A DNA stretch of 46,585 bases from Bdellovibrionales bacterium (GCA_016713585.1 JADJOV010000017.1:1-46585), one strand, 5' to 3'. Counted from the first letter of the stretch, positions 26,368-36,079 are shown. Numbers and translations: made by a program. Notes: generated by a model not told the origin, from the letters alone.

Positions 26368-27157
26368 GATGTTTGTCGATAATTTCTTTGAAGCTTTCGA
26401 CAGGATAAGCTCCACGAAGTGAAACTCCGTTGATAATAAAACCTGGAGTTCCTGTGATATTGAACTTCTTCGCTTCCTCAATGTCCGCTTCGATTTTCTT
26501 CATAAGCGACTCATCTTTCAGGTCAGCGTCCATTTTCTTCATATCGACACCAAGTTCTTTGGCGATTTTCTTAAGGAAAACTTCACCATTTGTTTTAAGC
26601 TCACCCTGGTTTTCAAAGATCTTATTATGAAACATCTCTGCCTTTTCGGGACTTTGACGCCCAACTGCCTCGAAGTATTTGGCTGCAGGCAAAGCTTTCG
26701 GATGAAAATCCAAAGGCATATGCTTAAAAACTACACGAACCTTGTCCCCGTAGGCCGCCTGAACCTGTTTTACAGTGTTGTAACCCTTTGAGCAAAATGG
26801 ACATTCGAAATCAGAGTACTCAACTATTGTTATTGGCGCTGCCTTATTTCCAAAAATTACTCCTGCCTCATTAATTTCAGGTTTCAGTGGGTTTGCGTAC
26901 TCCTCATTACGTTTCTTATTCTCTTCATCTATCCCTTTTTGTTGAGCCTTCTTTTGTGCATCTTGGGCTGCGCGATTTACAACTTCAATAAACTTCTCTG
27001 GATCTTTCTCAATAGCAACGAAAACAATCGAAGGATCCTTTTCAACTGCCTGTTTAATTTGCTGAGCTGATGGAGTGCAATTGACGACCGCAATTGATAG
27101 CACCGAAAGGCCCACTATTTTCAAAAAATGACTTTGCATCTGACTATAAGTATTCAA
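26357..27157 (-). CDS. DsbA-like thiol:disulfide oxidoreductase, lipoprotein-like
   Basis: 266 residues. Start TTG at 27157 is chosen because GGAGG lies six bases upstream. A hydrophobic leader ends VVNC (C27), a lipobox-like site with an unusual Asn before the cysteine. After a helical, charged segment (residues 30-90) comes a thioredoxin fold of the DsbA/thioredoxin_4 type: VEYSDFECPFC (active-site C119-P-F-C122), a helical insert, and TGTPGFIING with the cis-proline. It probably forms disulfides in exported proteins. Near genes with multiple cysteines (25.3 kb). Single gene. Confidence 0.85.
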   Translation of the reverse strand: MNTYSQMQSHFLKIVGLSVLSIAVVNCTPSAQQIKQAVEKDPSIVFVAIEKDPEKFIEVVNRAAQDAQKKAQQKGIDEENKKRNEEYANPLKPEINEAGVIFGNKAAPITIVEYSDFECPFCSKGYNTVKQVQAAYGDKVRVVFKHMPLDFHPKALPAAKYFEAVGRQSPEKAEMFHNKIFENQGELKTNGEVFLKKIAKELGVDMKKMDADLKDESLMKKIEADIEEAKKFNITGTPGFIINGVSLRGAYPVESFKEIIDKHLKK

Positions 27158-27358
27158 GGTATTCCTCCAAATTGGTTTTTAAATTTGTTGATCAAAACCT
27201 AAGTATCATGACATATAAGTGAGTCGAGGTTGAATTAAAAAATTTTCGCCTTGGGTGCTCCGCAGCGAGAACTTTCTGGACGATCGCCCAGGTAGCAGAG
27301 TTTTTGAATGTTTCTTGTGATAAAATTTAGAACAAAGTTTTGAGTTGGTGAGGAGAGA

Positions 27359-28040
27359 ATGAAGAAAATGAAGCAATGGAAACAATTGAAAAACTTGATC
27401 TCTAGATTTATTTTTGTCGGACTTGCCATTCTGTTTGTACAGCCAACTGAGGCCGGTCTTTTGCATACTTATAATGAATTGACCTTGAAGAATCTTGAAC
27501 AGATGACTCGACTTGTGAGAGGAAAAATAGCTGAGGCTAAGAAATCCAAAAGTGGCCAAACTGTTCCTCTTAAGGAAGGCCTTCAGGCTGTTTTTTCGAG
27601 ACCCAATGAGGATGGAATGATTGAAAAGTGATGCCAGCATTGAAATCCGAACTAGACCATCTTAAAGCCTACGAGAAAACAGTGGAGAGTCTAGTTCAGG
27701 AAGCGTTGGACGCGCTCAATAATCCAATGAATTTCAAAGCTCAGGCGCAGGTGACTTACCTTTTGTTTTTAGAGAATACCATCGCTCAGCTTCGTCCTGG
27801 TCTTCAAGAAGGATCCTTTGAGAAAAGAGTAATTGAGAAAATTTCTCAGAGTGAGGTCGTCTTGAGTCAAGAAGCTGATCGGAACGAAAACTTCGCTTAA
27901 TGCGCGAAGCCAGATCTCCTTCTGAAATCGCGAAGGAAGTCCTTCAAAAGAAGTTTGACCAGCAAGCTGAGCCAAAGTCGAGTCCTGACAATGCACCTGT
28001 GCTAGAGTCAGAAAAGGTGCCTGAGGTAAATCCTAAGTAG
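27359..28040 (+). pseudogene. Exported helical protein of unknown function (two frameshifts)
   Basis: Starts after GAGGAG with a signal peptide (NLISRFIFVGLAILFVQPTEA). Helical, charged chain: LHTYNELTLKNLEQMTRLVR, then after restoring one A at about 27617 VMPALKSELDHLKAYEKTVE, and after another at about 27892 EKLRLMREARSPSEIAKEVL to VPEVNPK at 28040. The corrected 684 nt gives 227 residues without stops, supporting one gene. No family recognised. Likely the first gene of the set leading to the CpaF-type ATPase. Confidence 0.65.
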
Positions 28041-28133
28041 GGATTGGACAGAAAGTAACCCCGACCCTTCAAGTATTTTCAAATAATGCCGAGAAGTCCT
28101 CCAGTGAATTCGAAACGGATTTCGGAGGAAAAT

Positions 28134-28412
28134 ATGTTTTTGCAAGGCAACCTACAGAACGTTTTTGATGCTCTTTTCGCCGTCGGCGCCATTGACCCTG
28201 TTCTCAAGATGGATTGGAACAAGATCACCAATGATATGGCAAAAAAACCTACTCATCTGAAACAAGCTTTTGAAAAAGTGAACGCGTGTTCTGATAATTA
28301 TCAGGATCTCGTTCTTGCTCTCAATCAGATGGATCAGGAATCTGTGTCCTTTGTCGCTATGGAGGTCGCTCGTGAATACTGTGAGTATCAAGACCGCTCA
28401 AACCTACAATAA
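28134..28412 (+). CDS. Small conserved-looking protein upstream of the cupredoxin-like gene
   Basis: 92 residues from ATG 28134, chosen over the upstream 28086 ATG because GGAGG lies just before it. MFLQGNLQNVFDALFAVGAI..KMDWNKITNDM, helical, then a C-terminus with AREYCEYQD. No signal peptide; cytoplasmic. Overlaps the next gene's start by about 40 bp, indicating an operon. Confidence 0.6.
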   Translation: MFLQGNLQNVFDALFAVGAIDPVLKMDWNKITNDMAKKPTHLKQAFEKVNACSDNYQDLVLALNQMDQESVSFVAMEVAREYCEYQDRSNLQ

Positions 28413-28914
28413 GAAAAACCGAATGAGTCGGGGACTTCTTTGGTTGATTTGCTTTTTCCTAGGTGTCCTGTTTCATCTAGATTCGGTGCGCGCTTGGGAT
28501 GTAGATCTATCCAGACGCCGCTTAGAATTTGACAAAATCAAAGATGAAAATCGCTTACAATCTGTTGAATCAACTGAGGCCAAAAATCCCTTGTCGAAAA
28601 TTCTTGAGTCTACCGATGTCGCTAAGGATATCGTCATACTTAATTCAGAAAAGGGCTTCATTCCAGACACTATTCAGCTTCGTCAGGGCCTCAGTTACCG
28701 AATTCACGTGGTCAACGTCAACGAGCAAAAACGCAATGTGAGTTTTATCATCGACGCCTTTGGACAACACCACAACACGGTTTACAGCACCCCGAAGTCC
28801 TTTCAAATCAGCCCAAAAACTGAAGGAATTTTTTCTTATCAATGTCCGGAATCCTCTCTTCAGGGTAAAATTGTCGTTCTGCCACAAGAACGAAGTCCCG
28901 CGAGTACCAAGTAA
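28372..28914 (+). CDS. Exported cupredoxin-like protein
   Basis: GTG 28372 follows GGAGG at five bases; ATG 28423 (MSRGLLWLICFFLGVLFHLD) is an alternative nearer the signal peptide, which ends DSVRAWD. The C-terminal 100 residues have the cupredoxin pattern: GFIPDTIQLRQGLSYRIHVV, NVNEQKRNVSFIIDAF, then IFSYQCPES...GKIVVLP. The ligands are partly present (the loop HH and the C of QCPES), so copper binding is possible but unproven. It ends 20 bp before the CpaF-type gene and probably belongs to the same operon. Confidence 0.7.
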   Translation: MNTVSIKTAQTYNKKNRMSRGLLWLICFFLGVLFHLDSVRAWDVDLSRRRLEFDKIKDENRLQSVESTEAKNPLSKILESTDVAKDIVILNSEKGFIPDTIQLRQGLSYRIHVVNVNEQKRNVSFIIDAFGQHHNTVYSTPKSFQISPKTEGIFSYQCPESSLQGKIVVLPQERSPASTK

Positions 28915-28933
28915 CTCAGTCAGGAGTTTTTCG

Positions 28934-30043
28934 ATGTCAGAGAACTCAGATGTTTTTAAGAATACGATTAAGCAAAATTTGGCTCCAATTTGGTCCTATC
29001 TTGAAGATAAGACCGTATCTGAGATTTTGATCAATAGTTTTCAAGAAATTTTCGTCGAACGAAAAGGAAAGCTCGAACGAGTTCCAGCAAAATTTCTAGA
29101 TGAAGACAATTTACGAGCGGCCGTCAACAGCGTTGCCCAAAGTGTTGGAAGGCGAATAACAGATGAAGAGCCTCGTCTTGATGCACGATTGCCTGACGGG
29201 TCTCGAATTGCCGTGGTGATTCCACCATGTTCACGTAAAGGAACTACCGTGAGCATTCGAAAGTTTACAAATAATAAGATCTCTTTTGCCGATTACATTC
29301 GCTTGGGCGCAATTTCAGAGGACGGCGCGCGTTTTTTGGATGTATGCATGTTTTTAGGTAAAAATATGATTGTCAGCGGAGGAACAGGTTCTGGCAAAAC
29401 CACTCTTCTGAGCCTTCTTTGCTCGCGAATTCCGAAGGGACAACGCCTTATCGTGATTGAGGACTCAAGCGAACTGCAAATCGAATATGATCATGTTGTG
29501 ATGTTTGAAACACGGCAAGCCAATGGCGTTGGCAAGGGTGAAGTAAATATGAAGGATTTACTTAAATCCTCTCTTCGACTACGTCCGGATAGAATTATTG
29601 TGGGTGAAGTCCGATCCTCCGAGGCTCTTGAGCTCATCAATGCGATGAATACCGGGCACAAGGGTTGCCTTGGGACGATTCATGCGAACACCCCCGAAGA
29701 TGCCATTGTCAGATTGGAGGCTCTCGCTCAGGGAGGGGATGGAAAGATTAGCGAGAAAGCCCTCAGGTCCCAGGTCAGTTCAGCTGTAGAGCTTATGGTC
29801 CAAGTCACCCGTTTCACTGATGGAAGTCGGCGGATTTCACATATCAGCGAAGTCCTGGGATTTCACCCGGACGGCAGTTACCACGTTGTCCCAATTTTTC
29901 AAATGTCTAGAATGAAACGTCGAACTGACGGATCTCTCGAAGGTTTTCTTGAACCAACCGGCGAAATTCCCACTTTTATGGACGAGATCGTCGACAACAA
30001 TCTCCCGTTCCCGCAGAGTAAATTCATCAAGAAAACTGGGTGA
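28934..30043 (+). CDS. CpaF/VirB11-type secretion ATPase
   Basis: 369 residues from ATG 28934 (CAGGAG site). N-terminal domain with SEILINSFQEIFVERKGKL, conserved RLDARLPDGSRIAVVIPP, the Walker A GGTGSGKTT at 149-157, the Asp box IVIEDSSELQI, RPDRIIVGEVRSSEAL (Walker B) and the His box LGTIHANTPEDAIVRLE. These drive assembly of Flp/Tad pili or type II/IV-like secretion machines from the cytoplasmic face. No other Tad genes are adjacent, although a pseudopilin lies at 24.5 kb; a longer open frame upstream is out of register and ignored. Intact. Confidence 0.9.
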   Translation: MSENSDVFKNTIKQNLAPIWSYLEDKTVSEILINSFQEIFVERKGKLERVPAKFLDEDNLRAAVNSVAQSVGRRITDEEPRLDARLPDGSRIAVVIPPCSRKGTTVSIRKFTNNKISFADYIRLGAISEDGARFLDVCMFLGKNMIVSGGTGSGKTTLLSLLCSRIPKGQRLIVIEDSSELQIEYDHVVMFETRQANGVGKGEVNMKDLLKSSLRLRPDRIIVGEVRSSEALELINAMNTGHKGCLGTIHANTPEDAIVRLEALAQGGDGKISEKALRSQVSSAVELMVQVTRFTDGSRRISHISEVLGFHPDGSYHVVPIFQMSRMKRRTDGSLEGFLEPTGEIPTFMDEIVDNNLPFPQSKFIKKTG

Positions 30044-30048
30044 GTCTT

Positions 30049-30492
30049 CTAGTGATTCCTTCCTGGAACTGACACCTTTCCACTTTTCTGGGCTTCCACT
30101 TCGCTTGCCATGGATCTAATTGCCTCTCGTTGGGCAGGGGTCAGGAGTTTTTCTAGCGCCTTTGGGTCTGAAACCAAAGAATTTACTATTTCCTCCATCT
30201 TTTTTGGATCACCGCCAGCTCTTTCAGAAATTGTTTTTGTCAATTGGGACGCAAGTTCGTAAGCATTTTCCGTTTGTGACCCAAGCAACTCCCTCACTTT
30301 TTCATCCTGCTTCTTGGCCGCGGCGTCTGTGCTCATGTACTTCGCCCTCTCAGTCGGGTCAGTCAGCATATTCTTGGTTTGTCCAACCGCCTGCTGGGCA
30401 ATTGCTCCTTCAGAGGACTCACCAAAAGAGTGGATTGGGATAGCCAGAACAAATGCAAATGAAAAACCAAAAACAATGAGTGATAAATTCAT
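30049..30492 (-). CDS. Exported small protein of unknown function
   Basis: 147 residues, signal peptide MNLSLIVFGFSFAFVLAIPI. The mature chain is helical (SEGAIAQQAVGQTKNMLTDP; KVRELLGSQTENAYELASQL; PKALEKLLTPAQREAIRSMA). Convergent with the CpaF-type gene with five bases between. No known family; a periplasmic helical protein is likely. Confidence 0.65.
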   Translation of the reverse strand: MNLSLIVFGFSFAFVLAIPIHSFGESSEGAIAQQAVGQTKNMLTDPTERAKYMSTDAAAKKQDEKVRELLGSQTENAYELASQLTKTISERAGGDPKKMEEIVNSLVSDPKALEKLLTPAQREAIRSMASEVEAQKSGKVSVPGRNH

Positions 30493-30641
30493 ATTTTGCC
30501 TTTCTGATGGAACTTAGCAAGACCAATCCGAAATGCCATTCCTGCAATGTCATGGCCCTATGAGTATTGTCGGGCATTTCTGAGCTTTTCAAAAGCCTCA
30601 TATGGCGATTTCTCATTATGGAACAGCCGATTTGTAGGGAT

Positions 30642-31115
30642 CTATTTGTAGGGTTCTATTCGCTGACCCTCAATTTCGAAAGAAGCCTCTCCATAGACAG
30701 ATTTCTTCGTGATCAAATTCAACTTTCCAAAGACCCAGATGGGTCCATAAGCCACCTCTGGGCTGGTGCTTCCAATCATTTTCACAAAAACCATTTGGTT
30801 TGGAGGAGGCGCAGGCACATGGACACATGCCTGCGGGCTTGGAACTAGCAAAAATTCCGTTACCGCTTTCATATTGTCCTCGAGAGGAACCATAAAGCCT
30901 GGAATTCTGACAAACTGACCCTCAAGAGCCTTAAGCTCAGGTGGCGATTTCCCACTCACGTAATCCATTTCTCCTAGGAGTCGCCAATTCACCTCGACTG
31001 AAGAGTCCTTTGTGTGTGAAATGATCGAAAAAATGCCGAACCCAAGCACGATTGCGAAGATGAGGACTCCACAGTAGATCAGCCAAACTTTGGATTTTGG
31101 TATAAACTTTTGCAT
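30642..31115 (-). CDS. DUF3299-type membrane-anchored protein
   Basis: 157 residues, one N-terminal membrane helix (VWLIYCGVLIFAIVLGFGIF). Characteristic DUF3299 block: VRIPGFMVPLE....AVTEFLLVPSPQACVHVPAPPPNQMVFVK. The family is a periplasmic domain of unknown role often near metal transport. Divergently placed with hisS, 72 bp apart. Intact. Confidence 0.85.
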   Translation of the reverse strand: MQKFIPKSKVWLIYCGVLIFAIVLGFGIFSIISHTKDSSVEVNWRLLGEMDYVSGKSPPELKALEGQFVRIPGFMVPLEDNMKAVTEFLLVPSPQACVHVPAPPPNQMVFVKMIGSTSPEVAYGPIWVFGKLNLITKKSVYGEASFEIEGQRIEPYK

Positions 31116-31187
31116 TGAATCAATCTTAATCCCTCAGCCTTGTGTGCCTCAATCTCAAATGTTACAAAGACCCAAGGAGTCACGCCC

Positions 31188-32471
31188 ATGTCAGACATTT
31201 TAAATAGTCCTGCCCCTCAGCAGAAGCTTCAGAGAGTCCGAGGAACTCGAGATTTGATGCCTCAAGACAATCTGATCTACCGACATATCGAAGAGACCGC
31301 CTGGAGTATGGCACAACGCTTTGGTTATCAAGAAATAGACACTCCTATTTTTGAGTTTACCGAGGTTTTTCATAGGACGCTTGGAGAAACTTCTGACGTA
31401 ATCCATAAAGAGACCTACACTTTTGTGGATCGCGGCGGCGACTCCCTCACTTTGCGTCCAGAGGGTACGGCCGGAATTGCGAGGGCTTTTATTTCTGAAG
31501 GACTTGCCCAGAGTATCCCGCTGAAGTTCTATTATTCAGGCTCAATGTTTCGCTATGAGCGCCCCCAAAAGGGGAGATTCCGCGAATTTCATCAACTCGG
31601 AGTTGAATGTTTAGGTCTAGAGACTCCGCTTGCAGATGTGGATTCTATTCTTTTGGGTTGGCAGATGCTTCAAAACCTAGGTCTAGCTGAGAAGTGCACA
31701 TTAGAAATTAATACGTTGGGAGACAGCGAAAGCCGGTTGAAATTTAGAGAGGCCTTGGTCGCTTATTTTTCTAAATATGAAAATGATCTCTCTAATGATA
31801 GCAAGATGCGACTTGAGAAAAATCCACTGAGAATTTTGGATTCTAAGGACCCGGGCGATCGCAAACTCGTCGTTGAGGCCCCGCAGCTTCAGGCCTTTCT
31901 CAATGATAATTCTCGGGCTTTTTTTGCTCAAGTTCAGGATGGCCTCGATCGCATGAAAATTCCAATAAAACTTAATGCCCAATTGGTGCGAGGCTTGGAT
32001 TACTATTGTCATACTGTTTTTGAATTTGTGACTTCTGAACTTGGCGCTCAAGGGACCGTGCTCGCGGGTGGTCGATATGATGGACTGATTGAGATGATGG
32101 GCGGGCCAAGAACACCAGGAATCGGCTGGGCCGCAGGTGTTGAACGCTTGAGCGATCTTCTCGATTTATCAAGGCTACCCAAACCCCTTACAAAATTGAT
32201 CGTCATTCCGGCCGATCCAAGTGGAGAGAGCAGGGCCCTCACTCTCTGCACAGAATTGCGGAAAATGAATTACTGTGTAGAGGTTCTTTGGACAGGACAA
32301 GTTGGGAAGCGGATGAAAAAAGCTAATTCCCTTGGCGCGACCCATGTATTCCTTTTAGGCGAAACGGAAGTTCTTGCTGACTCCGTGACTTGCAAGAACA
32401 TGATCAGCGGCGCGCAGAAACTTCTTAAATTAGCTGATCTTTACCGGATGACTACTTTCGATTTAGTTTAA
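31188..32471 (+). CDS. hisS: Histidyl-tRNA synthetase
   Basis: 427 residues from ATG 31188, chosen for AAGGAGT upstream; the longer frame is ignored. Class II synthetase that charges tRNA-His. Visible marks: RGTRDLMPQDN start, motif 2 FRYERPQKGRFREFHQLGVE, the HisA signature LVRGLDYYCHTVFEF, motif 3 PGIGWAAGVERLS, and a C-terminal anticodon-binding domain (LIVIPADPSGESRALTLC...). Length normal. The 3' end overlaps lgt on the opposite strand by 20 bp. Intact, so this part of the sequence reads cleanly. Confidence 0.97.
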   Translation: MSDILNSPAPQQKLQRVRGTRDLMPQDNLIYRHIEETAWSMAQRFGYQEIDTPIFEFTEVFHRTLGETSDVIHKETYTFVDRGGDSLTLRPEGTAGIARAFISEGLAQSIPLKFYYSGSMFRYERPQKGRFREFHQLGVECLGLETPLADVDSILLGWQMLQNLGLAEKCTLEINTLGDSESRLKFREALVAYFSKYENDLSNDSKMRLEKNPLRILDSKDPGDRKLVVEAPQLQAFLNDNSRAFFAQVQDGLDRMKIPIKLNAQLVRGLDYYCHTVFEFVTSELGAQGTVLAGGRYDGLIEMMGGPRTPGIGWAAGVERLSDLLDLSRLPKPLTKLIVIPADPSGESRALTLCTELRKMNYCVEVLWTGQVGKRMKKANSLGATHVFLLGETEVLADSVTCKNMISGAQKLLKLADLYRMTTFDLV

Positions 32472-33510
32472 TCGAGTAAACTTGTCCCCAGCCGTTAACA
32501 ACTTTTGTATTAGCTCGACCCCACCAAAACATAAAGAAAAGTCCATTGGCTAAAAGAGCAATGCTCAACCATTGTCCGCGAGTCAGTCCAAATAGCTGGT
32601 ATCCAATGGCCGCATCAGGCAATCGAAATTGCTCGTCTAGAATTCGCACAAAAGCATACGCAATCATAAAGGTTGCCGCCACAAAGCCTGGCTTTCGGGG
32701 AGTCCTCCAGATCAAAAACAGCAACCCGAACAGAAACAATCCTTCTCCTACGGCAGCATAAAGTTGCGAGGGATGCCTCGTCACCAAAAACGAACCCAAC
32801 TCATCCCGGAGCTCTGTGCGCCCTTTTTGGATTTCATCGATAAGTTTTGTCAGAGTCAGATAAACATTTTCGCGCGCGGACGAATCCAATCGATATTTAT
32901 CTATCCAGGCAAACCATTGATCTTTTCCAACGCCTATTTTTTCGATGAGACCGCTAATTTCTCCCAATTTACTAAAATCTGACTGTGGCCACTGCAAAAT
33001 TTCTTGTGGAAATTTCACGGCCAAGGGAAAATTGGGGTCTGCAGGTCGTCCTAGTAATTCACCATTAATGAAATTAGCAATTCGACCAAAGAAAACACCA
33101 ATTGGTCCTACAACAGTTACAACATCAAGAATGTAAAGAAAGTGAATGTTGTTTTTTCGGGCAAAGAGCCAACAGGCAATGACAAGGCCGATCATTCCAC
33201 CATGACTTGCCATCCCTCCTTCATTGACAGCTAGAACGCCCCAATAAGGAAAACTCTCTTTGAATTTTCCAAACAAGTCTGGGCTATAAAAAAGGCAATA
33301 ACCCAAACGTCCACCCACAAGTGTTCCCACAGCACCATAGGTAATAAGGTCCCCAATGGACTCACTGTTTAACTCCGTTCGTTGCCGAGCCGCAAGCCAG
33401 CGAATCAAGAAAAAGGCCACGATAAAACCGCCTAAGTAGGCAAGACCATACCAACGGACTCCAAAGTTATCGTAAAACCTAATCGCGAAAGGGCTAAAAT
33501 CATGAATCAT
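32452..33510 (-). CDS. lgt: Prolipoprotein diacylglyceryl transferase
   Basis: 352 residues from ATG 33510 (MIHDFSPFAIRFYDNFGVRW, with GGAG upstream); the longer upstream frame adds a poor leader. Lgt transfers diacylglycerol to the lipobox cysteine of lipoproteins in the inner membrane. Hallmarks: WYGLAYLGGF, GGRLGYCLFY, HGGMIG, NFINGELLGR, RHPSQLYAAVGEG, FRLPD. About seven membrane segments. It is 60-70 residues longer than E. coli Lgt; the extra lies between GRPADPNFPL and RHPSQLY (roughly IGVGKDQWFAWIDKYRLD... to ELGSFLVT), a hydrophilic insert. Convergent with hisS. Confidence 0.95.
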   Translation of the reverse strand: MIHDFSPFAIRFYDNFGVRWYGLAYLGGFIVAFFLIRWLAARQRTELNSESIGDLITYGAVGTLVGGRLGYCLFYSPDLFGKFKESFPYWGVLAVNEGGMASHGGMIGLVIACWLFARKNNIHFLYILDVVTVVGPIGVFFGRIANFINGELLGRPADPNFPLAVKFPQEILQWPQSDFSKLGEISGLIEKIGVGKDQWFAWIDKYRLDSSARENVYLTLTKLIDEIQKGRTELRDELGSFLVTRHPSQLYAAVGEGLFLFGLLFLIWRTPRKPGFVAATFMIAYAFVRILDEQFRLPDAAIGYQLFGLTRGQWLSIALLANGLFFMFWWGRANTKVVNGWGQVYSIKLNRK

Positions 33511-33699
33511 ATTCACTCCGAAATGGTGTCGTAAAAACACATCTATTCTGACAAGACAGTGTCCTTCTGGCAACCTATCATTGTGAGAGAAATCAATAAA
33601 TTTCTCGCTCCTCGCGGTCAATCAAGTGCAAAATAGAATAAGGTGGAGATTTGGAAACATAACGAAGAAGAGACAATGGCGTTTGTAAAAGGAGATTTT

Positions 33700-34607
33700 A
33701 TGTCTCAAAATGAAACAGCATGGCCGCTTATGCCAACAGGCAGGCTTAAAACGGGGCTGATGGTTTTCTTGGCATTGATGATTCCAATGGCTTCCCTTGC
33801 AAAAGGGTTTTCGCCCTCAGGCTCAGGTGGATCATCTGGCGGAAAATCCGGTTCTGGTATGATGCAAAGAGCTTCTTATCGTGAAACAAAACGGTGGACC
33901 CTGCAAGAGTGGCTTGCACAGAAAAATCAAAATGCCCTCATGGACCAATGGTTAATCATGAATTCACCATCTCCATTTGAGTTTATGCTTGGCGGAGGCA
34001 CTACGAATTATAAAACCAGAATCGAAAACCCATTTTCTGAAACAAGCTTCACCTCCTCGTCTGGAGAGTTTGCCGCCTATGCTCAAGCGGTCGGCCTCAG
34101 CGTTGAGCATGAGAACAATCTCAAGGAGAGCTATAATGATGTGAGTGGCTTGCTGAACTTTCGTATATTAGGAAATTCCCTGCAGAGCACTTCCTTGACC
34201 CTATCCGGGTGACAACGTACCCGAACTTGGAGCACCGTAACCCCTGAAAACAAAGTCACAAACTCCTTTGCTCAAGTGACCGTCCAGGCCTATTTGACGA
34301 AGTACTTTGGCATCGATGGCTCTTATCGAAATTACTTTCAGTCTACCCATGAGACTCTGGGACAAGTCTCGGGATCACGAACAGAGGGCGGGATCTTTAT
34401 CGATTACAAGGCCTTCCGAGTCTTTGGATCATGGTTTCAGGACGTTGAAACCCAACAGACCTCCGCGGCCTCACAGGAAACAAAGCGCACAGGCACGAGA
34501 ACCGGCGTTAAGATCTTCTTTTGGGACCATCCCCAGATCTTAGTCTAGATTTTCTAGACCTGGGCTCAAACCGCAATCCATTTTGCCGAGAAGTTAACCG
34601 TTGGTGA
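33700..34607 (+). pseudogene. Exported, probably outer-membrane protein (in-frame stop and frameshift)
   Basis: Start at ATG 33700 after AAAGGAG; an earlier ATG at 33643 lacks such a site. Signal peptide (GLMVFLALMIPMASLAKG), a Gly/Ser-rich stretch, then alternating strands (YAQAVGLSVEHENNL; FRILGNSLQSTSLTL; VQAYLTKYFGIDGSYRNYFQ) typical of a barrel. A TGA at 34210-34212 interrupts it and the frame continues (QRTRTWSTVTPENK...) unchanged. A missing T near 34515 shifts the end, which restored reads LGPSPDLSLDFLDLGSNRNP to a stop at 34607. Corrected length 303 codons. Confidence 0.6.
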
Positions 34608-34665
34608 GTCTAGCCGATTGTCTCACCGAAGAGACTCTTTTTAAACCCCAGCGAAGGATAACGAC

Positions 34666-35967
34666 ATGGAAGTTCGGAAGCCCTCGGGCATGCTCATTTC
34701 TGCACTGCTCACATTTTCTGCCTTGCTCGCATCATGCAGTAAGCCCTCCAAACTGACAGTCGCCAGTGAGCCTCTCAAGGATTCACGCTGTGCCGGTGCA
34801 AATGCAGTTAAATCTCGAGCGATTGTTGAGTGGGAAGATGGACGAATTTCTTTCGAAGAGATTGATGGTGTTGAATCTTTCAAGAATAAATTTATGGCAC
34901 CACAAATCCATCTAATTAAACGAGTTCAATTCGATCAGATCGTCAAACTTCATCCAACTGCTATGACGACACAGCCGGAGTCTAATCTTGATTTGCCGAC
35001 TAACGTGCTCAGAGATTGGGGTCAAAGAATAATTGAGATGGACAAGGTGGTCCCCGACGAAAAAAGCCCGCCTAGCGAGAAACTGATGCAGCAAATTCTT
35101 GATGAGGATTCGCCCGTCATCGTTGGCGTAGTTGATTCTTATGTCGATGCCAAGCATGTTCAGCTCAAGGGACAAATGGTCTTCAACATCAACGAAATTC
35201 CCGAAAATGGGAAAGACGACGACAATAACGGATTTGTGGATGACTATTTTGGCGGAAAGTTTATCTCCGTGCCAGCCAAGGCCGAAAAAAGGCACCCCCA
35301 CGGAACCCATGTTGCTGGAATAATTGCAGCTGACTCAGGCCTTGGACCAATTCGCGGCATTGCCCCCAAAGCAAAAATAGTTTCTGCACAATTTATAAAT
35401 GATGATGGCGAAGGAACCTTGAGCGATTCAATTCAAGCTCTCGACTACGTGGCCATGCGTGGAGCTAGAATCATCAATGCTAGCTGGGGCGGACCCTGTC
35501 CAGATTCGCTCGGCGCCGCTTTCAAAAATCTAGAGAGCCAAGGAATACTGCTTGTTGTTGCTGCAGGCAATGATGGTCGTGACCTTGAAGCTTCACCAAC
35601 TTATCCGGCAGCCTTTGATCTATCAACTCAACTCACTGTTGGTGCCTCAACTGAAAATGATTTTATGGCCGGCTTTTCAAATAGCAGTTTTTTCTCAGTC
35701 CATTTGGCAGCCCCTGGTGTTGGAATTTGGAGCACAATACCAGGCAATCAATTTGTAGCTATGGACGGAACAAGTATGGCAGCACCATTTGTCTCGGGTG
35801 CAGCAGCCTTATTGTGGGGACTGCAACCATCTGCAACAGCGCTGCAGATAAAGGCCGCTTTAATGGGCTCAGTAGATAGAACTCCTCAACATGAGTTTCG
35901 GGTTATGACTCAGGGCCGCCTTAATGTTTACAAGGCCTATCAAAAGCTCCTCACCATCATCCCGTAG
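34666..35967 (+). CDS. Subtilisin-family (S8) serine protease lipoprotein
   Basis: 433 residues. A lipoprotein signal ends at LLASC (C24), preceded by an AAGGA site. Catalytic triad as seen: D157 in GVVDSYVD (the usual D-S/T-G has Y instead of G), H212 in HPHGTHVAG, S370 in GTSMAAPFVSG, with oxyanion N302 in AAGNDG. A DDDNNGFVDD segment looks like a calcium loop. The first 130 residues may be a pro-region. It probably acts in the periplasm or on the cell surface, possibly as a maturation or nutrient protease. Single gene on the plus strand, ending 110 bp before asnS. Intact. Confidence 0.9.
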   Translation: MEVRKPSGMLISALLTFSALLASCSKPSKLTVASEPLKDSRCAGANAVKSRAIVEWEDGRISFEEIDGVESFKNKFMAPQIHLIKRVQFDQIVKLHPTAMTTQPESNLDLPTNVLRDWGQRIIEMDKVVPDEKSPPSEKLMQQILDEDSPVIVGVVDSYVDAKHVQLKGQMVFNINEIPENGKDDDNNGFVDDYFGGKFISVPAKAEKRHPHGTHVAGIIAADSGLGPIRGIAPKAKIVSAQFINDDGEGTLSDSIQALDYVAMRGARIINASWGGPCPDSLGAAFKNLESQGILLVVAAGNDGRDLEASPTYPAAFDLSTQLTVGASTENDFMAGFSNSSFFSVHLAAPGVGIWSTIPGNQFVAMDGTSMAAPFVSGAAALLWGLQPSATALQIKAALMGSVDRTPQHEFRVMTQGRLNVYKAYQKLLTIIP

Positions 35968-36079
35968 CTTATTTAATCATTTTCTGATTGTGCCTCGCGT
36001 CTGTATTGCAAAATACATCAACCTTCATCAGACCTCATGTTAGTAGTCTCACTCTAGTTAAAAAAGTGAGAATTATTTT

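Noticed and set aside
27206..27640. 144-codon minus-strand frame
   Set aside because: Antisense to a gene with signal peptide and ribosome site; codon pattern favours the plus strand.
28760..28933. Longer N-terminus for the CpaF-type protein
   Set aside because: It would overlap the cupredoxin-like gene out of register; ATG 28934 has CAGGAG and begins the conserved domain.
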